Positions 16,630-29,610 of a stretch of DNA of 64,000 bases are shown here, one piece after another. Under the pieces are notes generated by a model. The model made no database searches. It was not told the origin of the DNA and was given only the letters and a program-made list of their open reading frames with translations. The position numbers were made by a program, and so were the translations under genes. The stretch is from Brevundimonas variabilis (lineage in GTDB: Bacteria; Pseudomonadota; Alphaproteobacteria; Caulobacterales; Caulobacteraceae): assembly GCF_014199945.1 (NCBI RefSeq), contig NZ_JACHOR010000001.1:434001-498000 (forward strand), read 5' to 3'. How positions within the stretch are numbered: the stretch's first letter is position 1; each line of letters opens with the position of its first letter.

Positions 16630-18921
16630 GTGAAGTCGTACAAGCTTGCTCTCCTGCTCGGCGTCGCCCTGACGGCACCCGCCGGCGCTACCCTCGCCCA
16701 GGCCGCACCGCCCGTTACCCAGACGGCCCCCCGGCCCGCCCCGGCTCCTGCCGCCCCGCCGACCCAGACACAGCCGACCGCGCCGGCACAGACGCCCCCC
16801 GCGCCGGCCGAAAAGCCTGCGGAGGAAGAAGCCGCGACCGTGGACGAAGTCGTCGTCGTCGCCAGCCCGAACGAGGTCCGCACCTCGATCGACTCGACCA
16901 GCTACAGCCTGGCCAACGACCTGCAGGCCACGACCGGCACCCTGGCCGACGCCCTGCGCAATGTGCCTTCGGTCGAGGTCGACCCGGACGGCAATGTCAG
17001 CCTGCGCGGCGATTCCAATGTCACCATCCTGGTCGACGGCCGCCCGTCCAGCCAGTTCAACGGACCCAGCCGTGGCCCGCTGGTGCTGCAGCTTCCAGCG
17101 GACCAGTACGCCCGCGTCGAGGTCATGACCAACCCATCCGCCGCCTACAGCCCCGAAGGCTCCGGCGGGGTCATCAACCTGATCTCCAAGCCCCGCACCG
17201 CCCGGGCCAGCAACACGACGACCGGCTCGCTGCGCGCCAATGTCGGCGACTCGGGCCGCTACAATGTCGGCGGCAATGTCTCGCATGTGAATGGCAAGAC
17301 CACCCTGTCCGGCGACGTCGGCCTGCGCCACGACGCCTATATCTCGGAGACCGAACGCCTGCGCGAGCGGCTGGACACGGCCTCCGGCCGCTTCCTGCCC
17401 TCCACCCAGATCCAGGACGTCGACGGCACCTCCAACAGCGTCTTCGTCCGCCTGTCGGCCGAGCACAATCTGGATGACAAGACCCAGTTCGTTGCCGAGG
17501 TGCGCCACACCGATGTCGACAGCACCGGCGACACGACCGAGACCTTCGAGGCCCGCAATGCGCTGGGCGGCATCGCCTCGGCCTACAACCGGTCTTCGGT
17601 CGGCGGCTTCCAGGGCCAGTTCTCCGGTGCCACCGGCCGCGTCCTGCGCCGCTTCGACGACCAGGGCCACGAATGGACCAACGAACTCCGCCTGGACCGC
17701 AACAAGTTCAGCTTCGGCGGCGACACGGTCACCAACACATCGGTCCCGGTCCGGGCCCCGTTCTTCGAACTGATCGACAACCAGAACCTTCAGAACCAGA
17801 TCGGCTTCACCAGCGCCTATGTCCGGCCCCTGGCCAACGGCGGTCGCCTGCGTCTGGGCTATGAGCTTCAGGCCACCATGCTGGAACTGGACAACTCGGT
17901 GGCGCGCGGATCGACGCCGACCGGTCTGACGCCAGACCCGCTGGTCTCGAACCTGTTCAACGTCGACCAGACGGTCCACGCCGCCTATGTCACCTACGAA
18001 CGGCCGTTCGGCGAGAAACTGTCCGCCCAGTTCGGCCTGCGCCTCGAACAGGCCAACCTCGACCTCGATCAGGTGACCGGCAACATCCAGACGTCCCAGG
18101 ACTATTTCCGCGCCTATCCGACCGGCAACCTGTCCTATCAGCTCAGCGACACCCAGACCCTGCGCGCCAGCTACAGCCGCCGGATCCAGCGCCCGGGGCC
18201 AGGCGACCTGAACCCTTTCCTGACCTTCGGCGACCCCCAGAACCTGCGCTCCGGCAACCCGGACCTCCTGCCGCAGGAGACCGACGCCCTGGAGTTCAGC
18301 TGGCAGCGCCGCGTGCAGCAGACCTTCTACCAGGCGACCGTCTACTACCGGAACACCAACGACGCCTTCACCCAGACTACCACTGACCTCGGCAACGGCG
18401 TCTTCCTGACCCGGCCCGAGAACCTGGGCTCCAGCACCTCGACAGGGCTTGAGCTGGTTGCCAACGGGGCTCTGCTGCCGACCCTGCGCTACAATGCCAG
18501 CGTCAACCTTTTCCGCCAGGAGATCGACGCGGCGGGCATTCCGGGCGGCTCGGACCGGTCGGGCGAGAGCGTCTCGGGACGGCTCAGCCTCAACTGGCAG
18601 GCCACTCCGGCCGACTTCGTCCAGGTCTCCGGCGTCTGGAGTGGTGACCAGCTGCTGGCCCAGGGCACGCGCGAGCAGTCGACGCTGGTCAATTTCGGCT
18701 ATCGCCGCAAGCTGAGCGACAAGTGGTCCCTGCAGGTGACCGTGCGTGATGTCTTCGACGACTTCGGCTCGATCACCACCATCACCACCCCGACCTTCCG
18801 CGACCGCGCCGACCAGACCTTCGGCGGCCGGGCGGCCTACATCGGCCTGACGTGGAGTTTCGGTGGTGGCCAGCGGCGGCCGGAGCAGTTCGACTTCGCC
18901 CCGCCCCCGACCGGCGGCTGA
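16630..18921 (+). CDS. TonB-dependent receptor, outer-membrane beta-barrel family
   Basis: 763 residues. A GTG start is followed by a signal peptide ending in ATLAQA and a Pro/Ala/Thr-rich linker. A short TonB-box-like segment (DEVVVVAS) precedes a plug domain ([50 protein letters not shown]). The rest is a barrel ending in an aromatic-rich strand near residue 750. It would import an unidentified large ligand using TonB energy. It is divergent from the serine hydrolase gene; 241 bp between them carry both promoters. Confidence 0.9.
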   Translation: MKSYKLALLLGVALTAPAGATLAQAAPPVTQTAPRPAPAPAAPPTQTQPTAPAQTPPAPAEKPAEEEAATVDEVVVVASPNEVRTSIDSTSYSLANDLQATTGTLADALRNVPSVEVDPDGNVSLRGDSNVTILVDGRPSSQFNGPSRGPLVLQLPADQYARVEVMTNPSAAYSPEGSGGVINLISKPRTARASNTTTGSLRANVGDSGRYNVGGNVSHVNGKTTLSGDVGLRHDAYISETERLRERLDTASGRFLPSTQIQDVDGTSNSVFVRLSAEHNLDDKTQFVAEVRHTDVDSTGDTTETFEARNALGGIASAYNRSSVGGFQGQFSGATGRVLRRFDDQGHEWTNELRLDRNKFSFGGDTVTNTSVPVRAPFFELIDNQNLQNQIGFTSAYVRPLANGGRLRLGYELQATMLELDNSVARGSTPTGLTPDPLVSNLFNVDQTVHAAYVTYERPFGEKLSAQFGLRLEQANLDLDQVTGNIQTSQDYFRAYPTGNLSYQLSDTQTLRASYSRRIQRPGPGDLNPFLTFGDPQNLRSGNPDLLPQETDALEFSWQRRVQQTFYQATVYYRNTNDAFTQTTTDLGNGVFLTRPENLGSSTSTGLELVANGALLPTLRYNASVNLFRQEIDAAGIPGGSDRSGESVSGRLSLNWQATPADFVQVSGVWSGDQLLAQGTREQSTLVNFGYRRKLSDKWSLQVTVRDVFDDFGSITTITTPTFRDRADQTFGGRAAYIGLTWSFGGGQRRPEQFDFAPPPTGG

Positions 18922-18925
18922 TCCC

Positions 18926-19567
18926 TCAGCCCCGCGTCTCCCAGGCCAGCCAGGCGGCCACGAGCACCAGTCCGCCCGCCATCACAGCGCGCAGGACCGG
19001 ACCCTGCACGTGCTTCACCACGGTGCCCTTGGCCCCCGCTCCGCCCAGCACGATCACACTGTGCACAGCGACCGCCACGACCAGATGCAGGCTCCCCAGA
19101 GCCAGCGCCTGCGTCAGCGGGGCCCCGTGGTCCGGCCGCATGAAGGTCGGCAGCAGCGCCACATAGAAGACCGCCGCCTTGGGGTTCAGCAGATTGCCGG
19201 TCAGCCCCCTGAGAAACAGTCCGCGCAGGCTGCGCAGGTCCGGCCCGGCCCCCGTGTCCGCAGCCGGCTCGCGCCAGGCCTCCCACGCCAGCCAGAGCAG
19301 GAACAGCACCCCGGCCCAGCGCACAGTCTGGAACAGCCAGGGGAAGGCCAGCAGCACCGACGTCAGGCCGAAGGCCGCCGCCACCATCCAGACCGCCAGC
19401 CCCAGGGTCACGCCCGCCACCGCCGCAAACCCGGCGAGCCGTCCCCGCCCCATGGCCACCAGCGCAAGCCAGCCCATGTTCGGGCCCGGCGTCAGTTCGA
19501 TCAGCGACACCGCCACCAGAAACGGCAGGATCACGGACGGATCGACGGGCCAGAAGGCGTGGGGCAT
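18926..19567 (-). CDS. LysE/RhtB family amino-acid exporter
   Basis: 213 residues with about six hydrophobic helices. The N-terminal signature is [23 protein letters not shown], the family P-G-P-N motif, and [20 protein letters not shown] is the second conserved block. It exports an amino acid or a similar small molecule. It is convergent with the TonB receptor (stops 4 bp apart) and divergent from clpB. Confidence 0.9.
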   Translation of the reverse strand: MPHAFWPVDPSVILPFLVAVSLIELTPGPNMGWLALVAMGRGRLAGFAAVAGVTLGLAVWMVAAAFGLTSVLLAFPWLFQTVRWAGVLFLLWLAWEAWREPAADTGAGPDLRSLRGLFLRGLTGNLLNPKAAVFYVALLPTFMRPDHGAPLTQALALGSLHLVVAVAVHSVIVLGGAGAKGTVVKHVQGPVLRAVMAGGLVLVAAWLAWETRG

Positions 19568-19598
19568 GCCGTTACACTACGCCATCCTGCGCGCCCCT

Positions 19599-19627
19599 CT
19601 TGTGTGGCCGCTCCGCCACACCCAACT
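19599..19627 (+). promoter_or_regulatory. possible heat-shock promoter and stem-loop upstream of clpB
   Basis: CTTGTG, 16 bases, then CCCAACT resembles the alphaproteobacterial sigma-32 pattern (CTTG...CCCAT). The spacer holds a perfect hairpin GTGTGGC-N6-GCCACAC (19602-19621). This is 70-95 bp before the clpB start. The -10 match is partial, so the call is tentative. Confidence 0.35.
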
Positions 19628-19693
19628 GCGTCTCACAGGCGTCGCCCATCCGGGGACGCCGTGCCATCATCCGCCGCCTCAGGGGATACCGCC

Positions 19694-22282
<2,589 letters not shown>

Positions 22283-22286
22283 GACT

Positions 22287-22436
22287 CCTTCTCCCCCTGC
22301 GGGAGAAGGTGCCCCGGAGGGGCGGATGAGGGGTCAGGCGGGATGTCGTGATCTGCTTGGCCGACCGCCGTTCACAGGCGTGCGACCCCTCATCCGTCAC
22401 GCTTCGCGTGCCACCTTCTCCCGCAGGGGGAGAAGG
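22287..22436. repeat. palindromic element B1 (left flank of the DUF559 gene)
   Basis: Two inverted units enclose a spacer of about 48 bp. Each unit reads CCTTCTCCC, hairpin loop, GGGAGAAGG, a second hairpin, then CGGATGAGGGG. The second hairpin is GCCCC-GGA-GGGGC in the left unit and GCACGC-GAA-GCGTG (read on the minus strand) in the right unit. It lies just after the clpB stop and could act as a transcription barrier. Confidence 0.85.
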
Positions 22437-22507
22437 ACGGGAGTTGAGTTCCTGGATGCGATCACGTATAACGTGTATAGCTTCCTGCCCCCATCCCCCA
22501 CCCTGAC

Positions 22508-22843
22508 GTGTCCAATCCTCGCCTGCAGAGCCTCGCGAAACGCATGCGGCGCGAGCCGGTCGTCCACGAACGCAAGCTCTGGCGTCTCCTGCGGGACCGC
22601 CGGTTAGACGGCATGAAATTCCGGCGTCAGATGGTCATCGGCCCCTATGTAGTGGACTTCGTCTGCCTGGGACACCGGCTGATCGTGGAAGCGGATGGCC
22701 CTTTCCACGACGAATCCCGCGATGCAGCCCGCGACACCTGGCTGACCCGTCAGGGCTTTCGCGTGCTGCGGTTTCCGAATGCGCAGATCGAGCAACGCGA
22801 CTGGGAAGTCGTGGCCAGGATCATCGAGACCGTAAAGCGCTAA
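22508..22843 (+). CDS. DUF559 endonuclease-like protein (PD-(D/E)XK/Vsr-type fold)
   Basis: 111 residues. The whole protein is one DUF559 domain: RRLDGMKFRRQMVIGPYVVDFVC, then HRLIVEADGPFHDE and GFRVLRFPNAQIE. D50, E61 and D63 sit where this family has its putative metal-binding residues, as in the related Vsr mismatch endonucleases. No biochemical role is established for the family. The gene lies between two palindromic elements (B1 and B2) that are roughly mirror images, and there are no other genes between them. Confidence 0.85.
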   Translation: MSNPRLQSLAKRMRREPVVHERKLWRLLRDRRLDGMKFRRQMVIGPYVVDFVCLGHRLIVEADGPFHDESRDAARDTWLTRQGFRVLRFPNAQIEQRDWEVVARIIETVKR

Positions 22844-22846
22844 CGA

Positions 22847-22997
22847 CCCTTCTCCCCTTGCGGGAGAAGGTGGCACGCGCAGCGTGACGGATGAGGGGCT
22901 GCATCGAAGTCAAACGCTGAAGTCTTCGGTCCTCACGGCCCGCCTGACCCCTCATCCGCCCCTTCGGGGCACCTTCTCCCGCAAGGGGAGAAGGGTC
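22847..22997. repeat. palindromic element B2 (right flank of the DUF559 gene)
   Basis: Same architecture as B1: two inverted CCTTCTCCC...GATGAGGGG units around a spacer of about 44 bp. Here the left unit carries the GCACGC-type inner hairpin and the right unit carries the GCCCC type, the reverse of B1. The two elements are therefore in opposite orientation. B2 starts 3 bp after the DUF559 stop and ends 9 bp before the sucD stop, so it separates two convergent genes. Confidence 0.85.
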
Positions 22998-23006
22998 ATC
23001 CCGCGC

Positions 23007-23909
23007 CTAGCCCTTCAGGACCTCGACCAGGGTCGAGCCCAGGCGGGCCGGCGACGGCGAGACTGTGATGCCGGCAGCTTCCATGGCGGCGATCTTGGAT
23101 TCGGCATCGCCCTTGCCGCCGCTGACGACGGCACCGGCGTGGCCCATGGTCCGGCCCTTGGGCGCGGTGCGGCCTGCGATGAAGCCGGCCATCGGCTTCT
23201 TGCGGCCCTTCTTGGCCTCATCGATCAGGAACTGGGCGGCGTCTTCCTCGGCGCCGCCACCGATCTCGCCGATCATGATGATCGAATGGGTCTCGGGGTC
23301 GGCCAGGAACATCTCGAGGACGTCGATGAACTCGGTGCCCTTGACCGGGTCGCCACCGATGCCGACGGCCGTGGTCTGGCCCAGGCCCTCGTTGGTGGTC
23401 TGGAACACGGCCTCATAGGTCAGGGTGCCGGAACGCGAGACGATGCCGACATTCCCCTTCTTGAAGATGGAGCCGGGCATGATGCCGATCTTGCACTCGT
23501 CCGGGGTCAGGACGCCGGGGCAGTTCGGGCCCAGCAGGCGGGACTTCGATCCCTCCAGCCGGCGCTTGACCTTGACCATGTCCATCACCGGAATGCCTTC
23601 GGTGATGCAGGTGATGAAGGGGATCTCGGCCTCGATGGCCTCGATGATGGCGTCGGCCGCGCCTGCGGGCGGCACATAGATGACCGAGGCATCGGCGCCC
23701 GTGGCGTCACGGGCATCGGCGACCGAGGCGTAGATCGGCAGGCTCTCGCCATTCGACCCGGTCCAGGTCTGGCCGCCCTTGGTGGGGTGCACGCCCCCGA
23801 CCATCTGGGTGCCGTGATAGGCCAGCGCCTGTTCGGTGTGGAAGCCGCCGGTCTTGCCGGTCAGGCCCTGGACGATGATCTTGGTGTTGCGGTCGACGAG
23901 GATGGACAT
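23007..23909 (-). CDS. sucD: succinyl-CoA synthetase alpha subunit
   Basis: 300 residues. The TCA-cycle enzyme converts succinyl-CoA to succinate with NTP synthesis. The CoA-binding Rossmann domain starts [21 protein letters not shown]. The phosphohistidine lies in [15 protein letters not shown] near residue 245. The [12 protein letters not shown] block and the full length are normal. It is second in a leftward operon 47 bp after sucC. Confidence 0.97.
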   Translation of the reverse strand: MSILVDRNTKIIVQGLTGKTGGFHTEQALAYHGTQMVGGVHPTKGGQTWTGSNGESLPIYASVADARDATGADASVIYVPPAGAADAIIEAIEAEIPFITCITEGIPVMDMVKVKRRLEGSKSRLLGPNCPGVLTPDECKIGIMPGSIFKKGNVGIVSRSGTLTYEAVFQTTNEGLGQTTAVGIGGDPVKGTEFIDVLEMFLADPETHSIIMIGEIGGGAEEDAAQFLIDEAKKGRKKPMAGFIAGRTAPKGRTMGHAGAVVSGGKGDAESKIAAMEAAGITVSPSPARLGSTLVEVLKG

Positions 23910-23956
23910 GGTTCAGCTCTGAATGAATGCGGTCAGCGGGACGGTGGCGGCTGTGA

Positions 23957-25147
23957 TCAGCCGACCGCCGCGACGATCTTCTGGGCGGCGTCGTCGAGGT
24001 CGTCGGCAGCCTGGATGGTCAGGCCCGACTCGTTCAGGATCTTCTTGCCCAGCTCGGCATTGGTGCCTTCCAGACGGACCACCAGCGGCACCTTCAGGCC
24101 CACTTCCTTGACGGCGGCGACCACGCCCTCGGCGATGACATCGCATTTCATGATGCCGCCGAAGATGTTGACCAGGATGCCCTGGACGGCGGGGTCTGCG
24201 GTGATGATCTTGAACGCCGCCGCGACCTTGTCCTTGCCGGCGCCACCGCCGACGTCACAGAAATTGGCCGGCTCCTTGCCGTACAGCTTTATGATATCCA
24301 TCGTCGCCATGGCCAGGCCCGCGCCATTGACCATGCAGCCGATGTTACCGTCGAGGGCGACATAGGCGAGGTCCCACTCCGAGGCCTCGATCTCCTTGGC
24401 GTCTTCCTCGGTCTCGTCGCGCAGTTCCTTGATGTCGGCATGACGGAACAGGGCGTTGCCGTCGAAGCTGACCTTGGCGTCCAGGACCCGCAGGTGACCG
24501 TCCTTCATGACGATCAGGGGATTGACCTCCAGCATGGCCATGTCGGTCTCGACGAAGGCCTTGTACAGGATCGGAAACAGGGTCTTGCCGTCCTCGGCCG
24601 CCGCGCCGGTCAGTTCGAAGGCGGCGCTGATCCGGGCCACGTCGGCCTCGGTCACGCCGGTTTCGGGGTCGATGACGATGGTCTGGATCTTCTCGGGCGT
24701 GTCATGGGCGACGGCCTCGATGTCCATGCCGCCCTCGGTCGACACGACGAAGGCGATCCGGCCATGCTCGCGATCAACCAGCAGCGAGCAGTACAGTTCG
24801 CGGTCGATGTCGGCACCGTCCTCGATGTACAGGCGGTTGACCTGCTTGCCGGCGTCGCCCGTCTGGGCCGTCACCAGGGTGTTGCCGAGCATTTCCCTGG
24901 CGTGGGAAACGGCTTCCTCGACCGAGAAGGCCAGGCGGACACCGCCCTTGGCGTCCGGGCCCAGTTCCTTGAACTTGCCCTTGCCGCGCCCGCCGGCGTG
25001 GATCTGGGACTTCATGACATACAGCGGGCCCGGCAGGGACCGGGCCGCAGCCTCGACCTGATCGACAGCGGTGACCGCAACGCCCTCGGCGACCGGTGCG
25101 CCAAAGCCCTTGAGAACCTGTTTGGCCTGGTATTCGTGAATGTTCAT
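23957..25147 (-). CDS. sucC: succinyl-CoA synthetase beta subunit
   Basis: 396 residues. An ATP-grasp domain is at the N-terminus ([16 protein letters not shown], then [16 protein letters not shown]). The C-terminal CoA-ligase domain includes [14 protein letters not shown] and [19 protein letters not shown]. It binds the nucleotide and pairs with SucD. Neighbouring TCA genes (mdh, sucAB) often seen beside sucCD are absent; the upstream gene is a divergent transporter. Confidence 0.97.
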   Translation of the reverse strand: MNIHEYQAKQVLKGFGAPVAEGVAVTAVDQVEAAARSLPGPLYVMKSQIHAGGRGKGKFKELGPDAKGGVRLAFSVEEAVSHAREMLGNTLVTAQTGDAGKQVNRLYIEDGADIDRELYCSLLVDREHGRIAFVVSTEGGMDIEAVAHDTPEKIQTIVIDPETGVTEADVARISAAFELTGAAAEDGKTLFPILYKAFVETDMAMLEVNPLIVMKDGHLRVLDAKVSFDGNALFRHADIKELRDETEEDAKEIEASEWDLAYVALDGNIGCMVNGAGLAMATMDIIKLYGKEPANFCDVGGGAGKDKVAAAFKIITADPAVQGILVNIFGGIMKCDVIAEGVVAAVKEVGLKVPLVVRLEGTNAELGKKILNESGLTIQAADDLDDAAQKIVAAVG

Positions 25148-25307
25148 GGGGAGGGTCTCGCCGACGCTGGGAGGAAAGGTCCGGGGGCTTATAGGCGGGC
25201 TTTTTTCATTTCGCTACCGGCGCGGGCCGCCCACGATGCATTCCCGGTTCGTCTTTCGTCGAAGTGGGGGACTGGCGTTGTCCGGAACGCACCCCTAAAC
25301 GGCGCCC

Positions 25308-26228
25308 ATGCCGAACAGCCCGTCCCGCGCCGTGCCGCTGCTGATCCTGCTGGCCGCCGCCTGCGTGCTGGGCCTGGCGCCGATTCTCGTGCGCCTGACC
25401 GAGACAGGCCCGGCAGCGGCAGGCTTCTGGCGGTTCCTGTTCGCCATGCCGCTGTTGCTGCTCATATCGGCCAGGCCGGGCGGCGAAGGCATTGGCAGGC
25501 CCTCGAAGTGGATGATGCTGGCCGGCCTGTTCTTCGCCCTCGATCTCGGCTTCTGGCACTACGGCATCGTCATGACCTCGGTCGCCAATGCGACGGTGCT
25601 TTGCAACCTGACGCCGGTCGTGGTGACGCTGATCGGCTGGTTCGTGTTTCGCGAGCGGCCCCGCCCCCTGTTCATCCTGGCCCTTGTCCTGGCCATGGGC
25701 GGTGCGTTTGCGATGGCGGCTGCGGCCAGCGGGCAGCAGGGGACCAATCCCCTGCTCGGTGACCTGCTCTCTCTGTCAGTGTCGTTCTGGTACTCGGGCT
25801 ACTTCCTTGCGGTGAAGGCCGCCCGGTCCACGGCCGGGGCGATGCGCGTCACCCTCTGGGCCACGGCCGTCGGCATTCCACTGCTGGGCGGCGTGTCCTT
25901 GCTGCTCGGCGAGAACATGATCCCTGCCAGCGGTTCGGGCTGGGCCGCCTGTGTGGCAATGGGAGTCATGCACGTCGCGGGGCAAGGCGGGGTGGCCTGG
26001 TCACTGGGCAAGCTGCCGGCCGCCATTACCGCCGTCACGATCCTCATTCAGCCGATCGTGGCGGGGCTGCTCAGCTGGTGGATCTTTGGCGAGACGCTGA
26101 CGCCGATCCAGGCCCTGGGCGGTGCGCTGGTGCTGGCTGCGATTGTCCTGGCCCAGTGGTCGACCCGGAAACCGGGACCGGACACAAAAACGGGCACCGG
26201 GTCGAAGGACCCGGCGCCCGCAATCTGA
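25308..26228 (+). CDS. DMT-superfamily transporter (EamA repeats)
   Basis: 306 residues with about ten helices as two EamA repeats. The first has RLTETGPAAAGFWRFLFAMPLL, the second WSLGKLPAAITAVTILIQPIVAGLLSWWIFGE. The C-terminal 20 residues are hydrophilic. Such proteins export amino acids, drugs or metabolites; the substrate is unknown. It is divergent from sucC and convergent with the cold-shock gene 8 bp away. Confidence 0.88.
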   Translation: MPNSPSRAVPLLILLAAACVLGLAPILVRLTETGPAAAGFWRFLFAMPLLLLISARPGGEGIGRPSKWMMLAGLFFALDLGFWHYGIVMTSVANATVLCNLTPVVVTLIGWFVFRERPRPLFILALVLAMGGAFAMAAAASGQQGTNPLLGDLLSLSVSFWYSGYFLAVKAARSTAGAMRVTLWATAVGIPLLGGVSLLLGENMIPASGSGWAACVAMGVMHVAGQGGVAWSLGKLPAAITAVTILIQPIVAGLLSWWIFGETLTPIQALGGALVLAAIVLAQWSTRKPGPDTKTGTGSKDPAPAI

Positions 26229-26236
26229 TATCGGAT

Positions 26237-26440
26237 CTAGAGAACCTTGAGGTTCACCGCCGAGGTCTTGCCGCGCTGGGATTCCAGCTCGTATTCGACC
26301 TTGGCATTTTCATCCAGGCCTTGCAGGCCCGCTTTCTGAACGGCGGTGATGTGGACGAAGACGTCCGCGCCGCCGCTTTCCGGCTGAATGAAGCCGAAGC
26401 CTTTTGTGGGGTTGAACCACTTGACCGTGCCGGTCGCCAT
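26237..26440 (-). CDS. cold-shock domain protein (CspA family)
   Basis: 67 residues, a single cold-shock domain: [20 protein letters not shown] contains RNP-1-like KGFGFI, and DVFVHITAV contains RNP-2-like VFVH. It binds single-stranded RNA or DNA and melts RNA structure. The 160-bp upstream gap before the extensin gene leaves room for the long 5' leader common to these genes. The length is canonical. Confidence 0.95.
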   Translation of the reverse strand: MATGTVKWFNPTKGFGFIQPESGGADVFVHITAVQKAGLQGLDENAKVEYELESQRGKTSAVNLKVL

Positions 26441-26600
26441 ACTGCGCTCTCCATAAACGCGCTTTTCCAGGCAGGTTCTCACGAGGATGAACCCGTCAGT
26501 CCATCTGGACAGCTCGTTCAGGCGAAGGAGCGAAACGCGGGTTTGGACCCCACGCGAAATCCGGACTGCAACAGCGTTTTCCAACGACAATGCAAAACGG

Positions 26601-27407
26601 TCAACCGGATTCCGAATCAGCGGCAGCGCGTCGCGTGCGCGACGGCCCGGTTGCACATAGCCGATAGGACGCAGCGTCAAGGTGGAAGTGATCCTTGTGC
26701 GCATCATTGTAGTCGGGCGTGAGCACGGTGGAGAACACGCGGCAGGCCCCGTCGCGCAGCCGCTTCAGCAGCACGGCCCCGTCTCCGCCAGCGGGTCCGG
26801 CCCCGTCCCAGTCGCCCAGAAGCGTGACCTTGCGGCCGTCCTCCAGCGTCAGCCCGGCGACGTCCAGGGCATTGGCCCGGGCATGTTCGCTGGGCCGGGC
26901 GCTGGCATCCACCGAGCCATAGACCCGACGGCAGCTGTAGGTGCCCAGATTGTCCACCCGCGCCACATCCGACCCCATCACCTCCGTGGCGGCCGGTCGC
27001 AGCACCTGGCGGTCCCACAGCACATAGCGGACCGCGAGAGGGCAGGTCATGACCACCGACGGGCTGAGCGGGGTCACATCGCCCCCGGTGATCCGCACCG
27101 CGCCACGCACCTGGCAGAAGCCGCCGTCATCGGTGTCTTCTGCCCGTTCGACCTGGACATCCGCACCCCTGAGGGCCGCCATACAGGCTTCGGTCGTGGC
27201 CTCGACCTGATCCGGAGCCGCGGTCCGGGCGATGTCGAAGGCCGCCACCTTGGTGCCCGTCGCGCTGCCGATCGGCCGGTTCAGGTCCAGCGGCACCCAG
27301 GGCAGATCCTGCGGCGGGGCAAACAGGTTGAGCAGGGCGAACAGGGCACAGAGGCCGAGCGTGGCCTCCCACAACAGGTTCCAGAAATCGGCAACATCAC
27401 GCTTCAT
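26601..27407 (-). CDS. extensin-family protein, membrane-anchored
   Basis: 268 residues. One N-terminal membrane helix ([22 protein letters not shown]) is followed by an extracytoplasmic extensin-like domain. Conserved pieces are [41 protein letters not shown], and [16 protein letters not shown] near the C-terminus. The last has the His-x-Asp and His residues of LAS-type peptidase folds, suggesting cell-wall peptide cleavage (inference). A paralogue with the same blocks is at 44748-45488. Confidence 0.85.
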   Translation of the reverse strand: MKRDVADFWNLLWEATLGLCALFALLNLFAPPQDLPWVPLDLNRPIGSATGTKVAAFDIARTAAPDQVEATTEACMAALRGADVQVERAEDTDDGGFCQVRGAVRITGGDVTPLSPSVVMTCPLAVRYVLWDRQVLRPAATEVMGSDVARVDNLGTYSCRRVYGSVDASARPSEHARANALDVAGLTLEDGRKVTLLGDWDGAGPAGGDGAVLLKRLRDGACRVFSTVLTPDYNDAHKDHFHLDAASYRLCATGPSRTRRAAADSESG

Positions 27408-27446
27408 ACCCGCCCAGTGTGACGGGCCCCGCGCGCTCCGGCCAGC

Positions 27447-28541
27447 CTAGATCGCCCGGATGAGCCCGGGAATCAGACGCTGGCAGGCTGGACTACCCTT
27501 TTCGGCATCGTTGGAGACGGCGACGAAGGCCCGGCCCAGCGCGGGTGCCACCCAGGTCGAGGCGTACCACATCGTGTTCGAGCCATTGTGGGTCAGGGCG
27601 GGGCCCCGAGCCCAGGGCTGACCCGCCGCAACGATCCATCCGCCGGCATAGGGTGGGCTGCCGGTGCCCATCGCGGTCGTCAGGACGGCCAGGGTCGCGG
27701 GCGTGATCCAGCCCGCGCCGTCCTTGAGGAACACGCCGAGGAACCGGGCATAGTCGGCCAGGCTCATGTGGGCGGTTCCGGCCGGGCCGAGCGCGAGCGG
27801 ATTGTCCGAGCCGGGGTCGGTCGCTTCGATCGCCGCCCCGCTGCGATGGCCGCGGGGCTGATCGCCGGACGGAGCGCCGAAACCGCCGGTCGTGATACCC
27901 AGAGGCGCGAACACCTCGGCCCGCATGGCATCCTCCCAGGCCAGTCCGGTGATCCGTTCGATCACGGCCCCCAGCAGCACGTAGTTGGCGTTGGCATAGG
28001 CAAAGGTCCCCGGGGTCCCGGCCGGAGGAACGGACAGCATGGCCTTCAAAAGCGCTCGACGCTGCTCTGGCAGGGCACGCGGCTCGGCCCGCGCCGTCAT
28101 CAGCCACATCCGCCCCATGGCGGTATCGTCACTGAGCCCCGCAACGTGGCCCATCACCGCCTCGACCGGAACACTGCGCCAGGCCGGATCCATGGCCACA
28201 TCCGGCAGGAGTTCCGACAGGGTGGCCCCCCAGCCCGCCCGGCCCTGATCGACCAGCCGCCCGTACAGGGCCGCCGTCATGGCCTTTGTATTGGAGCCGA
28301 GATGCCATCGGTCATCGACGGTGACAGACTCTGCCCCGCCCGCCTGACGGACACCCCGCGCACCGGTCCAGATCGGCCCGTCGACACCCACCACCATGCC
28401 GGCAAGGGCCGGCACCCCACCCGCGGCGAAGGCGGCATCGAGGGCGGTCTCCAGCGCCGGCGTCCGGGCCAGGGCAGCACCGCCCGGAAACAGGCCCAGC
28501 GCTCCGGCCCCTGCCATCATCTGTCTGCGTGAGGTCATCAT
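27447..28541 (-). CDS. serine hydrolase, class C beta-lactamase-like, Tat-exported
   Basis: 364 residues. The leader TSRRQMMAGAGALGLFPGGAALA has a twin-arginine motif. S83-K86 (LGSNTKAMT) is the SxxK site and YANANYVLLG gives Tyr-x-Asn. It should act in the periplasm as an esterase, peptidase or beta-lactamase-like enzyme; the substrate is unknown. It follows the extensin gene on the same strand (39 bp apart, hydrolase upstream), so the two may be co-transcribed. Confidence 0.87.
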   Translation of the reverse strand: MMTSRRQMMAGAGALGLFPGGAALARTPALETALDAAFAAGGVPALAGMVVGVDGPIWTGARGVRQAGGAESVTVDDRWHLGSNTKAMTAALYGRLVDQGRAGWGATLSELLPDVAMDPAWRSVPVEAVMGHVAGLSDDTAMGRMWLMTARAEPRALPEQRRALLKAMLSVPPAGTPGTFAYANANYVLLGAVIERITGLAWEDAMRAEVFAPLGITTGGFGAPSGDQPRGHRSGAAIEATDPGSDNPLALGPAGTAHMSLADYARFLGVFLKDGAGWITPATLAVLTTAMGTGSPPYAGGWIVAAGQPWARGPALTHNGSNTMWYASTWVAPALGRAFVAVSNDAEKGSPACQRLIPGLIRAI

Positions 28542-28618
28542 ACCCGACAGCCTAAGCCCAGCCTCTCGACGCGCCAGTGAATAAGTCGCAACCTTGTACC
28601 TGAACCGGAGCCGTCACC

Positions 28619-29365
28619 ATGGGCAAGTCTGCCGACTACGAGACCGAACTGAACTCTCTGCAGATAGAGCTGGTCGAGACCCAGCACTGGGCCATCGAAC
28701 AAGGGTTGAGGGTGCTGATCGTGCTGGAGGGGCGCGACAGCGCGGGCAAGGACGGGGCGATCAAGCGGATCACCGAATATGCCTCGCCCCGCCAGACCCG
28801 GGTCGTCGCCCTGCCCAAGCCCACCGACCGGGAACTGGGCCAGTGGTATTTCCAGCGCTATGTCACCCATCTGCCCGCAGCCGGTGAAATGGTCCTGCTG
28901 AACCGGTCCTGGTACAATCGCGGCGGGGTCGAGCCGGTGATGGGGTTCTGCACCCCGCGGCAGCACGCGGCCTTCCTGGGCGATGCGCCCCGGTTCGAAC
29001 GGATGCTGGCCGACGACGACATCGTGGTCATCAAATTCTGGCTCGACATCACCAAGGACGAACAGGCCCGGCGACTGGCGGAGCGGATCGAAGACCCGCT
29101 GAAGCGGTTCAAGGTCTCGTCCCTGGACGCCGAGGCCCAGGCGCGCTGGGACGCCTATTCGGCGGCTCGCGACACCATGCTGGCCGCCACCCACAGCACC
29201 CACGCGCCCTGGACGGTCATCGCAACGGACGACAAGAAGACTGCCCGCCTGAACATCATCCGTCACATCCTCCATCGCCTCGACCGCCCGGGCGCGAAGG
29301 TCGCCCGGACCGACAAGGCCATCGTCTTCCCGGCCCACAAGGCCAAGGGTCGACTGGCCCCCTGA
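28619..29365 (+). CDS. ppk2: polyphosphate kinase 2 family
   Basis: 248 residues, the usual size for a single-domain PPK2. Walker A is GRDSAGKDG (38-46), and the Walker B/lid region is LLNRSWYNRGGVEPVMGFC. WLDITKDEQARRL and SSLDAEAQARWDAY are typical. It moves phosphate between polyphosphate and nucleotides; sequence alone does not tell which nucleotide class. It stands alone between a divergent hydrolase and a palindromic repeat. Confidence 0.93.
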   Translation: MGKSADYETELNSLQIELVETQHWAIEQGLRVLIVLEGRDSAGKDGAIKRITEYASPRQTRVVALPKPTDRELGQWYFQRYVTHLPAAGEMVLLNRSWYNRGGVEPVMGFCTPRQHAAFLGDAPRFERMLADDDIVVIKFWLDITKDEQARRLAERIEDPLKRFKVSSLDAEAQARWDAYSAARDTMLAATHSTHAPWTVIATDDKKTARLNIIRHILHRLDRPGAKVARTDKAIVFPAHKAKGRLAP

Positions 29366-29398
29366 GGAGCGACTGGAAAAAACCGTCTCGATCGTCTT

Positions 29399-29536
29399 GT
29401 CCTCCCCGCACAGCGGGGAGGGGGACCCCGCAGGGGTGGAGGGGCCCCGTCCGCAGCACCGACGCTCCGTGTCCGGGTCCGCCAGCCCCTCCACCGCTTC
29501 GCGGTCCCCCTCCCCATCGCTGCGCGACGGGGAGGA
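29399..29536. repeat. palindromic element A1 (inverted pair)
   Basis: A forward unit (29399-29446) and a reverse unit (29484-29535) enclose a spacer of about 37 bp. Each unit has an outer hairpin built on CCTCCCC/GGGGAGG and an inner hairpin, then GGAGGGGCC. The forward unit's inner hairpin is ACCCC-GCA-GGGGT. The reverse unit's is ACCGC-GAA-GCGGT, so both strands of the stem differ while pairing is kept. Confidence 0.85.
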
Positions 29537-29610
29537 AAGAGAAGGTAACACGGTCGCCAACCGTGTCGGGCTGGTGGGCAGTTGATATCCGGAAGTGCTA
29601 GACCCCTGGC

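Noticed and set aside
16420..17979. 519-codon minus-strand frame opposite the first TonB receptor
   Set aside because: An antisense shadow; the plus strand has the signal peptide, plug and barrel.
18863..19693. N-terminal extension of ClpB by 277 codons
   Set aside because: The extension overlaps the LysE gene, is His/Arg/Pro-rich and unlike any Clp N-terminus; the GTG at 19694 gives the normal start.
22287..22997. CRISPR array suggested by repeated palindromes
   Set aside because: Only four related units as two inverted pairs, with no regular direct repeats or spacers and no cas genes.
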